Shown piece after piece: positions 33,116 through 41,407 of a DNA stretch of 64,000 bases. Each line of letters begins with the position of its first letter. Position 1 is the first letter of the stretch. The notes beneath the pieces are model-generated. The model was not told the DNA's origin. It ran no database searches and was given only the letters and a program-made list of their open reading frames with translations. This DNA comes from BOG-908 sp965199235. Lineage in GTDB: Bacteria; Pseudomonadota; Alphaproteobacteria; Acetobacterales; Acetobacteraceae. The DNA lies in NCBI GenBank assembly GCA_965199235.1, contig CBDAQU010000002.1, forward strand, positions 3,038,001 through 3,102,000. Reading direction: 5' to 3'. A program made the position numbers and the translations under genes.

Positions 33116-33855
33116 GCACCGAGACACGGCGCCTGGACCGCGCGCATGCCAAGGGCCTGACAGCGGGTGACGACCATTACAGCGCCTATGTCGGGCCGCC
33201 CGCGCTTTACGACCTCATGGGAGCCAGCCAGTTCCGCCTGCTGACTGCGCTGGGCCTGCGCGAGCGGCATACCGTGCTCGATTTCGGCTGCGGGTCGCTG
33301 CGTGCAGGCCGGCTGCTGCTGCCGTACCTGCAGCCGGACAGGTATTTCGGCATCGAGCCGAATGCCTGGCTGGTGCAGGACGCGATAGCGGCCGAGATCG
33401 GCGAGGATCAGCTACGGCTGAAACGACCACGCTTCTCGCACAACGCCGATTTCCAGACCGACGTGTTCGGCACGGTGTTCGACTTCATCCTGGCGCAATC
33501 TGTGCTGTCCCATACCGGCCGAAACCTGACACAGCGTCTGCTCGCCAATTTCGCCGGCAGTCTGGACGAGACAGGCCTCGTTCTGGCGACGTTCGTGCAT
33601 GTCGGTTCGATGGGGCTGGCCGCCGAGGCGCAGGAGGACGGCTGGCTTTACCCGGGCTGCTACGCCTACCACCCGGAAACGATCTTGGGGTGGATACGCG
33701 CCGCAGGTCTGGTCGGCCGTTGGCTGCCCTGGTTCCATCCGAGCCAGCAATGGTATGCGATGGCCAAATCGGCCAAGCGTCTTCCGCCACCTGCCAAGTT
33801 CAGCCATCTCTCAGGTGGAGTTCTCCTGGATGGTGACTTCGCCGGCAGCACCTAG
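33112..33855 (+). CDS. class I SAM-dependent methyltransferase
   Basis: A 247-residue protein. SAM-binding motif I is TVLDFGCGSLRAGRLLLPYL (residues ~54-73); acidic motif II is in YFGIEPNAWL; a post-I motif FDFILAQSVLSHTG follows. The substrate is unknown. Translationally coupled to the GST gene. Ends with TAG ten bases before the R1 repeat. Confidence 0.85.
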   Translation: MSTETRRLDRAHAKGLTAGDDHYSAYVGPPALYDLMGASQFRLLTALGLRERHTVLDFGCGSLRAGRLLLPYLQPDRYFGIEPNAWLVQDAIAAEIGEDQLRLKRPRFSHNADFQTDVFGTVFDFILAQSVLSHTGRNLTQRLLANFAGSLDETGLVLATFVHVGSMGLAAEAQEDGWLYPGCYAYHPETILGWIRAAGLVGRWLPWFHPSQQWYAMAKSAKRLPPPAKFSHLSGGVLLDGDFAGST

Positions 33856-33864
33856 CCGTCGTTA

Positions 33865-33980
33865 CTAGACCGGTTCACGCAGAGTGTCCGCGAGTAGGCG
33901 GACCTCAAACCGGTCTAGGCATCGTTTTGACGAGCAATTCCGTCACTCCGACTATTCCAGTCTGCGTGATATCGCTCTGA
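33865..33980. repeat. R1 family double palindrome, copy c
   Basis: 116 bp beginning CTAGACCGGTTCACGCAG; arms ACCGGTT/AACCGGT in the first half, and AGCAATTCCGTCAC against GTCTGCGTGATATCGCTCT in the second. It follows copy a (11124-11240) base for base over most of its length. Located after the methyltransferase gene. Confidence 0.85.
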
Positions 33981-34034
33981 ACCCCTGCGGGACGCCTGCG
34001 GCGGCCTTGACCGCGAGTTATCCCGGCTTGGCCT

Positions 34035-34122
34035 CGCGGATCAAATGAACAAAGGTTTTTTGGTCCTTTTTGCAAAAAGGACTGCTTGCCTTCACGAGTC
34101 AGACGCAACCCCAGTTGGTACA
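34035..34122. repeat. A/T-rich repeat, family R2 copy c (right half only)
   Basis: Starts GCGGATCAAATGAACAAAGG, includes the perfect hairpin GTCCTTTTTGCAAAAAGGAC, and ends CCCCAGTTGG. It matches the right half of 30940-31080 with only a few differences. The 309-bp gap 33856-34164 therefore consists almost entirely of two repeats (R1c and R2c). Confidence 0.8.
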
Positions 34123-34164
34123 ACGTCCGTGGGAGCGACAGCTAGCGGCTGGGAACGCGACGCC

Positions 34165-34617
34165 TCACTGTGCCTGCCTACTCCTCATCGTCGCCAGCAG
34201 CCGCCCTAATGCCTCTGCAAGCTCCCCCTCTATCCCGGCGACGGGCTCAGCCGGACCCTCCGGCTGCCGCAGCGCCGGCACGGCGGGCGGGCTCGCCAAG
34301 TCCTGCACGAAGCGCAGCCGTTCCACCAGGCGCCGGCCGGCGTGGGTGTTGATGCGTTCGATCAGCGTGCCCGAAACGTGCTGCAGCTCCATCGCCATCG
34401 GGCCGGAACACGCGATGGTCAGCTGCGTGCCGGACAGGCGGCGCGGCTCGGTCCTCAACGCCAGCCTTGGCCCGACGATGGAGGCCCACTCCGTCATCAG
34501 CAGGGCGCCGGCGGGCGAGCGTTTCCTGTAGGCCGCGCGCGTCAGCCCAGGCACCAGCTCGCCCAGGCCACGGGCGGCGTAGGCGCGGCGGTTGTCAGAT
34601 GCCTCGTCTTTCGCCAT
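34165..34617 (-). CDS. DUF721/DciA family protein
   Basis: A 150-residue protein. The conserved DUF721 core is visible: WASIVGPRLALRTEPRRLSG, LTIACSGPMAMELQHVSGTL, LIERINTHAGRRLVERLRFV. DciA-family proteins bind DNA and help load the replicative helicase; whether this homologue does so is inferred. ATG at 34617 starts MAKDEASDNRR. The start codon overlaps the mutY start on the other strand within the tetranucleotide CATG. Confidence 0.85.
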   Translation of the reverse strand: MAKDEASDNRRAYAARGLGELVPGLTRAAYRKRSPAGALLMTEWASIVGPRLALRTEPRRLSGTQLTIACSGPMAMELQHVSGTLIERINTHAGRRLVERLRFVQDLASPPAVPALRQPEGPAEPVAGIEGELAEALGRLLATMRSRQAQ

Positions 34618-35683
34618 GCACGCTCCTGCAATGCCCGAAAACCCCGACCCGGCAGAGTTGCTGCGCTGGTACGACCGGCATCGCCGCAGCATGCCCTGGC
34701 GCGCGCTGCCTGGCGAGACGCCCGACCCGTACCGCGTGTGGCTGAGCGAGATCATGCTGCAGCAGACGACGGTCGCCGCCGTCATCCCGTATTACGAGCG
34801 TTTCCTGGCGCGTTTCCCTTACGTGCACGCCTTGGCGGCGGCCGAGTCGGATGCGGTCATGTCCGCCTGGGCTGGCCTGGGCTATTACGCGCGGGCGAGA
34901 AACCTGCACGCCTGCGCCCGCGCCGTGGTGGCGCTGGGCGGGCGGTTTCCGTCGACCGTGGACGGGCTGCTCGCTTTGCCGGGCATCGGCGCCTACACCG
35001 CGCGTGCGGTCGCGGCCATCGCGTTCGGCGTGCCGGTGGTGCCGGTGGACGGCAACGTGGAGCGCGTGGCGGCCAGGCTGTACGCGATGGACGCGCCCAT
35101 GCCGGGCGGCAAGCCGGCCATTGCTGTTGCAGCGGCTCGGTTCGGCGATCATCCCGCGGCGCGCGCGCGCGCGTCGGATTTCGCTCAGGCGCTGTTCGAC
35201 CTCGGCGCCACCATCTGCACGCAGCGTCCCGCCTGCTGCGTCTGTCCGCTTGCCCTGGGCTGCGCCGGCCGCAAGATGGGGGCGCCTGAAACCCTGCCGG
35301 CGCGGGCGGCAAAGCCGGTGCGCCCGGTCCGCCACGGCGCGCTGTTCTGGCTGACCGATGCGCGCGGCCAGGTGCTGCTGCGCCGTAGGCCGCCAAACGG
35401 CCTGCTCGGCGGCATGACCGAGCTGCCAGGCACCGAGTGGCGCGCCGAACCCTGGCCGGAACAAGCCGCGACGACGTTCGGGCCGATGCAGGCGAGTTGG
35501 CGGCGGGCCGGGCGGGTGCGCCACGTCTTCACCCATTTCGAGCTGCATCTCGAGGTGTTTGCCGCGAGGGTGGAGACGATCTCCGCCGATGGCTTCCTGC
35601 GCGACGCTGGCTCGCTGCAGGCGGAGGCGCTGCCCACCGTCATGCGCAAGGGGGTCGCAGTGGCGCAGGGCGTGGACGCGTGA
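34616..35683 (+). CDS. mutY: A/G-specific adenine DNA glycosylase
   Basis: MutY excises adenine opposite 8-oxoguanine. About 355 residues. The catalytic helix region WLSEIMLQQTTVAAVIPYYE, the helix-hairpin-helix LLALPGIGAYTARAVAAIAF with catalytic Asp in VPVDGNVERV, and a NUDIX-like C-terminal 8-oxoG domain (GALFWLTDARGQVLLRRRPP) are present. The iron-sulfur cluster region reads CTQRPACCVCPLALGC, giving C-X5-C-X2-C-X5-C instead of the usual X6 first spacing, with an extra adjacent Cys. Starts at ATG 34616 or 34631 are both possible. Overlaps crcB by four bases. Confidence 0.94.
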   Translation: MHAPAMPENPDPAELLRWYDRHRRSMPWRALPGETPDPYRVWLSEIMLQQTTVAAVIPYYERFLARFPYVHALAAAESDAVMSAWAGLGYYARARNLHACARAVVALGGRFPSTVDGLLALPGIGAYTARAVAAIAFGVPVVPVDGNVERVAARLYAMDAPMPGGKPAIAVAAARFGDHPAARARASDFAQALFDLGATICTQRPACCVCPLALGCAGRKMGAPETLPARAAKPVRPVRHGALFWLTDARGQVLLRRRPPNGLLGGMTELPGTEWRAEPWPEQAATTFGPMQASWRRAGRVRHVFTHFELHLEVFAARVETISADGFLRDAGSLQAEALPTVMRKGVAVAQGVDA

Positions 35684-36057
35684 TCCGGCTTTACGCGCTC
35701 GTCGCGCTCGGCGGTGCCGCTGGCAGCGTCGGGCGGTTCTGGCTGGCCGGTGCGGTCGCGCGGTTGACCGGCCCCGCCTTCCCCTGGGGCACCGTGCTGA
35801 TCAACATCGCGGGCTCGTTCGTCATCGGCGTGCTGGCGGCACAGCTCATCCACGGACGCGTGCATGGCACGGCGTCGCTGCAGGCGCTGACAATGTCGGG
35901 GTTGTGCGGCGGCTTCACCACGTTTTCCGCGTTCAGCCTGCAAACGGTGGACCTGCTGCGAGAGGGCCATCCCTGGTGGGCGGCGGGAAACGTCGTCGGA
36001 TCCGTCACGGTCTGCGTGGTGGCCAGCTCTGCCGGTCTGGTACTTGGGAGGTTTTGA
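35680..36057 (+). CDS. crcB: fluoride ion channel CrcB/Fluc
   Basis: A 125-residue, four-span membrane protein exporting fluoride. Family motifs: GGAAGSVGRFW (residues ~10-20), GTVLINIAGSFVIG with the pore Asn, and the GGFTTFSAFSLQT box with the Phe and Thr residues of the pore. GTG start at 35680 overlaps the mutY stop (GTGA). The stop overlaps the phhA start (TGATG). No fluoride riboswitch could lie directly upstream given the coupling. Confidence 0.94.
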   Translation: MIRLYALVALGGAAGSVGRFWLAGAVARLTGPAFPWGTVLINIAGSFVIGVLAAQLIHGRVHGTASLQALTMSGLCGGFTTFSAFSLQTVDLLREGHPWWAAGNVVGSVTVCVVASSAGLVLGRF

Positions 36058-36824
36058 TGGCCGATGCCGCGTCGGACCACACCGTGCCGCAGGCATGGGA
36101 GCGCTACAGCGAGGCCGAGCACGGGGTCTGGCGCACGCTCTATGCACGCCAGACGGCGATGCTGCCCGGTCTGGCCTGCACCGAATACATGTCGGGCCTT
36201 GGCAAGCTGGATTTCGCGTCCGGCATCCCCGATTTCACTCTGTTGTCAGACCGGCTGGCGGCGTTGACCGGCTGGCGCGTGGTCGCGGTGCCTGGCCTGG
36301 TGCCGGACGAGGTGTTTTTCGAGCATCTGGCCAACCGGCGCTTCCCGGCTGGCCGCTTCATCCGCGGCGCCGACCAGTTGGACTATCTGCAGGAGCCCGA
36401 CGTGTTTCACGACGTGTTCGGGCACGTGCCTATGCTGACCGATCCGGTGTTCGCCGACTACATGCAGGCTTACGGGCGAGGCGGCATGCGGGCGCTCGGC
36501 TTGGGGCGGCTGCACAACCTGGCCCGTCTCTACTGGTACACGGTCGAGTTCGGGCTGCTGCAGACCGATGCGGGCTTGCGCATCTACGGCGCCGGAATCG
36601 TCTCGTCGGCAACCGAATCGCGCTACGCCCTGAACGACCCCAGGCCGAAGCGGGAGAATTTCGACCTGGAGACGGTGATGCGAACGCCCTACAGGATCGA
36701 CGACGTGCAGGCACTGTATTTCGTCATCCCGTCGTTGCAGGCTCTGCTGGACGCGACGGTGCACACCGATTTCGGCCCGCTCTACGAAAGCCTGGCGGAC
36801 GCTCCGGATCATGCCTTGCCGTGA
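36057..36824 (+). CDS. phhA: phenylalanine 4-monooxygenase
   Basis: Pterin- and Fe(II)-dependent hydroxylase converting Phe to Tyr. 255 residues, typical of the bacterial single-domain form. Iron ligands are visible in VFHDVFGHVPMLTDPVF (two His) and WYTVEFGLLQ (Glu). No regulatory ACT domain is present, as expected for bacteria. Start overlaps the crcB stop. No pterin carbinolamine dehydratase (phhB) is found in the window. Confidence 0.95.
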   Translation: MADAASDHTVPQAWERYSEAEHGVWRTLYARQTAMLPGLACTEYMSGLGKLDFASGIPDFTLLSDRLAALTGWRVVAVPGLVPDEVFFEHLANRRFPAGRFIRGADQLDYLQEPDVFHDVFGHVPMLTDPVFADYMQAYGRGGMRALGLGRLHNLARLYWYTVEFGLLQTDAGLRIYGAGIVSSATESRYALNDPRPKRENFDLETVMRTPYRIDDVQALYFVIPSLQALLDATVHTDFGPLYESLADAPDHALP

Positions 36825-36884
36825 GTGGCAGTCCGGCTTCGCCTGGTGTTTCGCGGTTTCGCGCGGCACCTGTATAGGGCGGCG

Positions 36885-37475
36885 ATGTCACGCGCAGCCC
36901 AACTCGCCAGGACGACGGCGGAGACCGACATCACGCTGTCGCTGTCGCTCGACGGTTCGGGGCGCGCCGGCGTGTCGACCGGAATTGGTTTCTTCGACCA
37001 CATGCTCACTGCCTTCGCGCGGCATTCCGGCTTCGACCTGGACGTGCAGGCCCGCGGAGACCTCCACATCGACAGCCATCACACGGTGGAGGACGTGGGC
37101 ATCGTGCTTGGCCAGGCGCTGCGCCAGGCGCTGGGCGACAAGCGCGGGATCACCCGTTTCGGACAGGCGCTGGTGCCGATGGACGAGGCACTGGCGGAGG
37201 CGGCCGTGGACGTCTCCGGCCGCGCCTTTCTGGTGTGGGACGTGGCGTTCGAGCGGCCGATGCTCGGAACGATGGACACCCAGCTCTGCGAGGAGTTCTT
37301 TCGCGCGCTCGCCGGCAACGCCCTGGTCACGCTTCATGTGACACGGCGGGCGGGCAGCAACGCGCATCACGTGGCAGAGGCCTGTTTCAAGGCGGCGGCG
37401 CGGGCGCTGCGCATGGCGGTGGCGGTCGACCCGAGGCTGGACGGGGCGATACCGTCCACCAAGGGCGCGTTGTGA
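36885..37475 (+). CDS. hisB: imidazoleglycerol-phosphate dehydratase
   Basis: Seventh-step histidine biosynthesis enzyme with two Mn sites. 196 residues, the monofunctional form. Metal ligands: GIGFFDHMLTAFARHSG, DSHHTVEDVGI and SNAHHVAEACFKA. The ATG at 36885 gives MSRAAQLARTTAETDI, the normal N-terminus. 60 bp after phhA and 16 bp before hisH, first gene of the his cluster here. Confidence 0.96.
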   Translation: MSRAAQLARTTAETDITLSLSLDGSGRAGVSTGIGFFDHMLTAFARHSGFDLDVQARGDLHIDSHHTVEDVGIVLGQALRQALGDKRGITRFGQALVPMDEALAEAAVDVSGRAFLVWDVAFERPMLGTMDTQLCEEFFRALAGNALVTLHVTRRAGSNAHHVAEACFKAAARALRMAVAVDPRLDGAIPSTKGAL

Positions 37476-37491
37476 TCCGCGTCGTGGCGTG

Positions 37492-38130
37492 ATGCGCGTT
37501 GCGGTGATCGATTGCGGCAGCGGCAACCTGGCTTCCGCTTCGCGCGCCTTGAGCGAGGCAGCTGGCCGGGCGGGTGTCGATGCCGACATACTGGTCACCT
37601 CCGATCCGGAGGTGGTTGCGGGCGCCGACCGTCTGGTGCTGCCGGGGCAGGGCGCGTTTGCCACCTGCGCGCGTGGCATCGCTGCAGTTTTTGGTCTGCG
37701 GAGTGCGATCGAGGGTTCTGCCGCGCCGTTCCTGGGCATCTGCGTGGGCATGCAGCTGATGGCCGACCGGGGGCTGGAAAATGCCGAAACGCCCGGTTTC
37801 GGCTGGATACGCGGCGAGGTCGGCAGGCTGGCGGCATCCGGGCTGCGCCTGCCGCAGATGGGCTGGAACGCGCTGGACTTTTTGCCAGGCGCCCACCCTT
37901 TGCTGGACGGCGTTCTGCCCGGCGATCACGTCTATTTTGTACATAGTTACGGGCTGCAGGGCTACGCTGACGCCGACGTGGTTGCTACAGCCGATTACGG
38001 CACGCCGGTTCCGGCTTTGGTCGTGCACGGGCGGCGGGCCGGGACGCAGTTCCACGTCGAGAAGAGCCAGGAGGTCGGGTTGCGCATACTTGCCAATTTC
38101 CTCCGCTGGACGCCGGGGCCCGGTGCATGA
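37492..38130 (+). CDS. hisH: imidazole glycerol phosphate synthase, glutaminase subunit
   Basis: A 212-residue class I glutamine amidotransferase that feeds ammonia to HisF. The nucleophile elbow is FLGICVGMQLM (Cys), the His and Glu of the triad are in GTQFHVEKSQE (the usual Pro after His is Val), and the oxyanion strand is in LVLPGQGAF. The stop overlaps the start of the downstream GNAT gene. The partner hisF is not in the window. Confidence 0.95.
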   Translation: MRVAVIDCGSGNLASASRALSEAAGRAGVDADILVTSDPEVVAGADRLVLPGQGAFATCARGIAAVFGLRSAIEGSAAPFLGICVGMQLMADRGLENAETPGFGWIRGEVGRLAASGLRLPQMGWNALDFLPGAHPLLDGVLPGDHVYFVHSYGLQGYADADVVATADYGTPVPALVVHGRRAGTQFHVEKSQEVGLRILANFLRWTPGPGA

Positions 38131-38690
38131 TGGTCGTGCAGGCGCCTGGCCTGGTGGTGGAACACGCAACCGACCTGCACGACGACGACATGGCTGCCCT
38201 TTGCGAGGCCACGAACGCGGCCATCCTGGACGGCGGCGGCTTCGGCTGGGTCAGCCCGCCCGGCCAGCAGTCGCTCGAGCGCTATTTCAGGGGCGTGATG
38301 ATGGTGCCCGAGCGTGAGCTTTACGTCGGCCGGGCGGACGGCGTGATAACCGGGTCGGCGCAGCTGGTGCGGCAGCCGCGCAACAACGAGGCGCAATCGT
38401 TTGCCGGCAGCGTGATGCACAGCTTCGTGGCACCCTTTGCGCGCGGCAACGGCTTGGCCCGCCTGATGATGCTGCGGATCGAGGAGCGCGCGCGCGCGCT
38501 GAACTACCGGGTTCTGAATTTGGACGTGCGCGAGACGCAGGAGGCGGCGATCTCTCTGTACGAATCGATGGGCTATGTGCGCTGGGGCGTGCACCCGAAC
38601 TATGCCCGTGTGCGCGGGCAGACCCTGGCTGGGTATTTCTACACCAAGATGCTGAGGAAGCCGGCCCCGCACGACGATACTGCCGCGTGA
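38127..38690 (+). CDS. GNAT family N-acetyltransferase within the his operon
   Basis: A 187-residue acetyltransferase. The acetyl-CoA motif A region is VAPFARGNGLARLMMLRIEE, preceded by FAGSVMHSF and followed by VLNLDVRETQEAAISLYESMGY. Overlaps hisH by four bases and hisA by four, so it is translationally embedded in the his operon; substrate unknown. A role in histidine metabolism is only inferred from position. Confidence 0.87.
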   Translation: MMVVQAPGLVVEHATDLHDDDMAALCEATNAAILDGGGFGWVSPPGQQSLERYFRGVMMVPERELYVGRADGVITGSAQLVRQPRNNEAQSFAGSVMHSFVAPFARGNGLARLMMLRIEERARALNYRVLNLDVRETQEAAISLYESMGYVRWGVHPNYARVRGQTLAGYFYTKMLRKPAPHDDTAA

Positions 38691-39433
38691 GCCTGACGCT
38701 TTACCCGGCCATCGACCTCAAGGGCGGGGCGTGCGTCCGCCTCAAGCGTGGCGAGATGGACGAGGCGACCGTCTATGAGGCCGACCCGGCGCGGCAGGCG
38801 CGGACGTTCCAGGATGCCGGCAGCCGCTGGCTTCACGTGGTGGACCTGGACGGCGCGTTTGCCGGGCGGCCGGTCAACCAGGAGGCGGTTGCTGCCATTC
38901 TCCACGCAGCGACCGTGCCGGTGCAGCTCGGTGGCGGCATTCGCGACATGTCGGCCATCGAGGGGTGGCTGGCGGCGGGCGTCAGCCGGGTGATCCTGGG
39001 TTCGGCGGCGGTGAAGAATCCCATCCTCGTTCATCAGGCCTGCCGCAGTTTCCCTTCGCGCATTGCCGTGGGCATCGACGCCCGGGGCGGCTTTGTGGCG
39101 ACCGAGGGCTGGGCCGACACGTCCAACCTGCGCGCCGCCGATCTGGCCCGCCGTTTCGAGGACGCTGGCGTGGCGGCCATCATCTACACGGACATCGCGC
39201 GCGACGGCATGCTGGGCGGGGTCAACATCGAACAGACGCTTGCGCTTGCCCGCAGCCTGACGACCAAGGTGATCGCCAGCGGCGGCGTGGGCAGCGTGCA
39301 CGATCTGGCGGCCCTGCGGGCCTCGGCAGAAGCGGCGGACGGGTCGGCGCCGCTGATCGAGGGCGTCATTGTCGGCCGTGCGCTGTATGACGGACGCATC
39401 GGCGTCGCGCAGGCGCTAGGCGTGCTGGGCTGA
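38687..39433 (+). CDS. hisA: ProFAR isomerase (phosphoribosylformimino-AICAR-P isomerase)
   Basis: A 248-residue (beta-alpha)8 isomerase of histidine biosynthesis. The catalytic Asp near the N-terminus is in YPAIDLKGGACVRL, the second in IIYTDIARDGMLGG; phosphate-binding Gly motifs are VQLGGGIRDM and VIASGGVGSV. GTG start at 38687 overlaps the GNAT stop. Followed by the DUF4337 gene with no hisF. Confidence 0.96.
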   Translation: MSLTLYPAIDLKGGACVRLKRGEMDEATVYEADPARQARTFQDAGSRWLHVVDLDGAFAGRPVNQEAVAAILHAATVPVQLGGGIRDMSAIEGWLAAGVSRVILGSAAVKNPILVHQACRSFPSRIAVGIDARGGFVATEGWADTSNLRAADLARRFEDAGVAAIIYTDIARDGMLGGVNIEQTLALARSLTTKVIASGGVGSVHDLAALRASAEAADGSAPLIEGVIVGRALYDGRIGVAQALGVLG

Positions 39434-39449
39434 GGAGGATAGCTGGCCG

Positions 39450-40013
39450 ATGGGCGAGACCGTGGAGACGCACGAACACGCGGAAGCCGCCGCCCATGGC
39501 GGGCGCAAGCATACGGCCCTGCTGATTGCGGTCTTGGCGGCCGGCCTGGCGTTCTGCGAGCAGGGCGCGCAGCACGCCAACACGCGTATGTCGGGGAGTT
39601 CGGTTGCCGCCGCCGATGTGTGGGCGGAGTACCAGGCAAAATCGACCAGGGCCAACGAGGCGCGCGAGCTGGCGCAGATGGCCGCCCTGCTGCCGGCGAG
39701 CTCGCCGGCCGCCCAGGACGAGGTCGCACAGAGATTTGCCAAGGACATTGCTCGCTTCGAGCATGATCCGAAAACGGGCAAGGATGCGCTGGCCGATCAT
39801 GCTCGCGCGCTGGAGAGCGAGCGCGACGCTGCCCATCTGCGTCTGGAGGCCTACGACAACGCCGCGGCGGCGCTGCAGCTTGGGATCGTCCTGACCACTG
39901 CTTCGGTCATCACCGGCTCGATCATGCTGGCCTGGGGTGGGGTGTTTCTCGGGCTGGCGGGGGCGGTTCTGGCCGTGCTGGGGCTGGTGCGTCCAGAACT
40001 GGCCTCCTTCTGA
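39450..40013 (+). CDS. DUF4337-like membrane protein
   Basis: A 187-residue protein with an N-terminal membrane helix (HTALLIAVLAAGLAF, residues ~21-35), a long charged helical middle (ADVWAEYQAKSTRANEAREL, ALADHARALESERDAAHLRL) and two C-terminal helices (LGIVLTTASVITGSIMLAWG and VFLGLAGAVLAVLGLV). This architecture fits the DUF4337 family. 16 bp after hisA; function unknown. Confidence 0.75.
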   Translation: MGETVETHEHAEAAAHGGRKHTALLIAVLAAGLAFCEQGAQHANTRMSGSSVAAADVWAEYQAKSTRANEARELAQMAALLPASSPAAQDEVAQRFAKDIARFEHDPKTGKDALADHARALESERDAAHLRLEAYDNAAAALQLGIVLTTASVITGSIMLAWGGVFLGLAGAVLAVLGLVRPELASF

Positions 40014-40051
40014 CGGCGCGCTGCGGCGTCTGGCGGCGGCAGGCGTCCGCG

Positions 40052-41311
40052 TTACGCCTCGTAGCCGAAACGCTGCAGAAAGGTTTTCCAGGCGTCGCTG
40101 GTCTGGGCGCGTAAGCCCTGGGACAGGTCGCGGCGCCAGCGGCCGATGGACTGCGCCGGCGTTCGGCTCGTGCCGTGGGTTCGAAATATCGCGGCCTCGG
40201 CCGGCGTCCTGTCCGGCTCCACGGAGGCGCCCAGGTAGGCCGACAGCCTGTCGAAGGTGGCGCGGTCGCCCGAGATCATGTCCTCGTAGCGGATGAGGCA
40301 GACTTCGCCGCCCGCCTCGGCAAGGGTGATGAGCTGCCGGCAACTATGGCTCAGGTGGGCGAACGCCTTTTCCTGGCTGGACGCGAAATACGCCACGTGG
40401 GAACACAGCACGTCGCGCGGGTCGCGCACGATGGCGATCTCCCGCCGGGCGGGAAATGCGCGCCGCAGGAACCGCCGCGTGGGTTCGTTGAGGTTGTTGT
40501 TCTTCTCGGCAAACAGGGTGGCCGCGGTCTTGCCCTGGTCGATCGCCAGCCGCCGGTAATATTCGAGCACGGTGTCGGAAAGCGCTGTCGCGAGCCGCTC
40601 GGGCAGCCAGCCTTCCTGAAACGATCTCATGGCCTCCCTGCTGCGGAACGCAGCGTCGTATTGAGGAGCGGTGAAGGGATTGAATCCTACGTGGAAGCCG
40701 TCGCCCTCCAGCCGGTCCGGATGGGTGGATCGCGCCAGGTCGCCACGCGCGGTCAGCACCGTGAAGGCGGTCGCGTAATACGCCAGCAGACGCACCTCGT
40801 AGGGCACCAGAGTCGCCGCCACGATCTGCGGCGCGGCGGCAAGGCAGCGCATCAGGTAGGTTGTCCCCGAGCGTCCCGGCGCGCTGATCAGGATCGGCGT
40901 CAGGGGCGCCGCTGTCTGCCCCGAATCCTGCGGAACAGGTGCGTCGGCGTCTTGCGCCATCACGCGCTCCACGCTCGGCAGCACCTCCATCGTGTCCGCG
41001 TAGCGCACATGGACCGTGTGGTCGGCGTCGGCGGTCAGCGGCGGGTCAAACTCGAAGTGGAAGCCGTGGCCCGTGCTGCCAAACCTGCCGAGGGCGGTGA
41101 TGTCGCGGCGCGGCCGGTCGGCGAGGCTCTGGCCGACCTGCTGGCCGTCGACCGACACGCATAGGGACAGCGCGCAATCAGGCTGGTCGCTATCGGCCGC
41201 CCAGCCGGCGACGTGGGTGCGAAAAACCGCGTCCACGTGGCCGGCGCGCATCGATTGGTTCCATCCGGAGGAGACTGGGTTCTGCTGGGCGCTGCGGCTT
41301 GCGTCAAGCAT
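40052..41311 (-). CDS. sulfotransferase with N-terminal beta-sandwich module
   Basis: A 419-residue cytoplasmic protein. Residues ~135-410 are a PAPS-dependent sulfotransferase: 5'-phosphosulfate loop LISAPGRSGTTYLM and 3'-phosphate site EIAIVRDPRDVLCSHVAYF, with CLIRYEDMIS later. Residues ~20-115 (VAGWAADSDQPDCALSLCVS, RPRRDITALGRFGSTGHGFH) form a beta-sandwich like those in the two neighbouring proteins at 41408 and 45915. Divergent from the giant glycosyltransferase gene across ~96 bp. Sulfation of a glycan made by the neighbouring genes is inferred. Confidence 0.87.
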   Translation of the reverse strand: MLDASRSAQQNPVSSGWNQSMRAGHVDAVFRTHVAGWAADSDQPDCALSLCVSVDGQQVGQSLADRPRRDITALGRFGSTGHGFHFEFDPPLTADADHTVHVRYADTMEVLPSVERVMAQDADAPVPQDSGQTAAPLTPILISAPGRSGTTYLMRCLAAAPQIVAATLVPYEVRLLAYYATAFTVLTARGDLARSTHPDRLEGDGFHVGFNPFTAPQYDAAFRSREAMRSFQEGWLPERLATALSDTVLEYYRRLAIDQGKTAATLFAEKNNNLNEPTRRFLRRAFPARREIAIVRDPRDVLCSHVAYFASSQEKAFAHLSHSCRQLITLAEAGGEVCLIRYEDMISGDRATFDRLSAYLGASVEPDRTPAEAAIFRTHGTSRTPAQSIGRWRRDLSQGLRAQTSDAWKTFLQRFGYEA

Positions 41312-41407
41312 CCGCTGACGGGCTGCACCGGGACGGGCCGAAGGGGCCTACTGGCATAACGGCTCCTGATTACCTACGCTCTGCCCGATGACGCAGGACG
41401 GTCCGGC

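Noticed and set aside
35600..35680. Fluoride riboswitch for crcB
   Set aside because: crcB starts within the mutY stop; there is no leader to hold a riboswitch.
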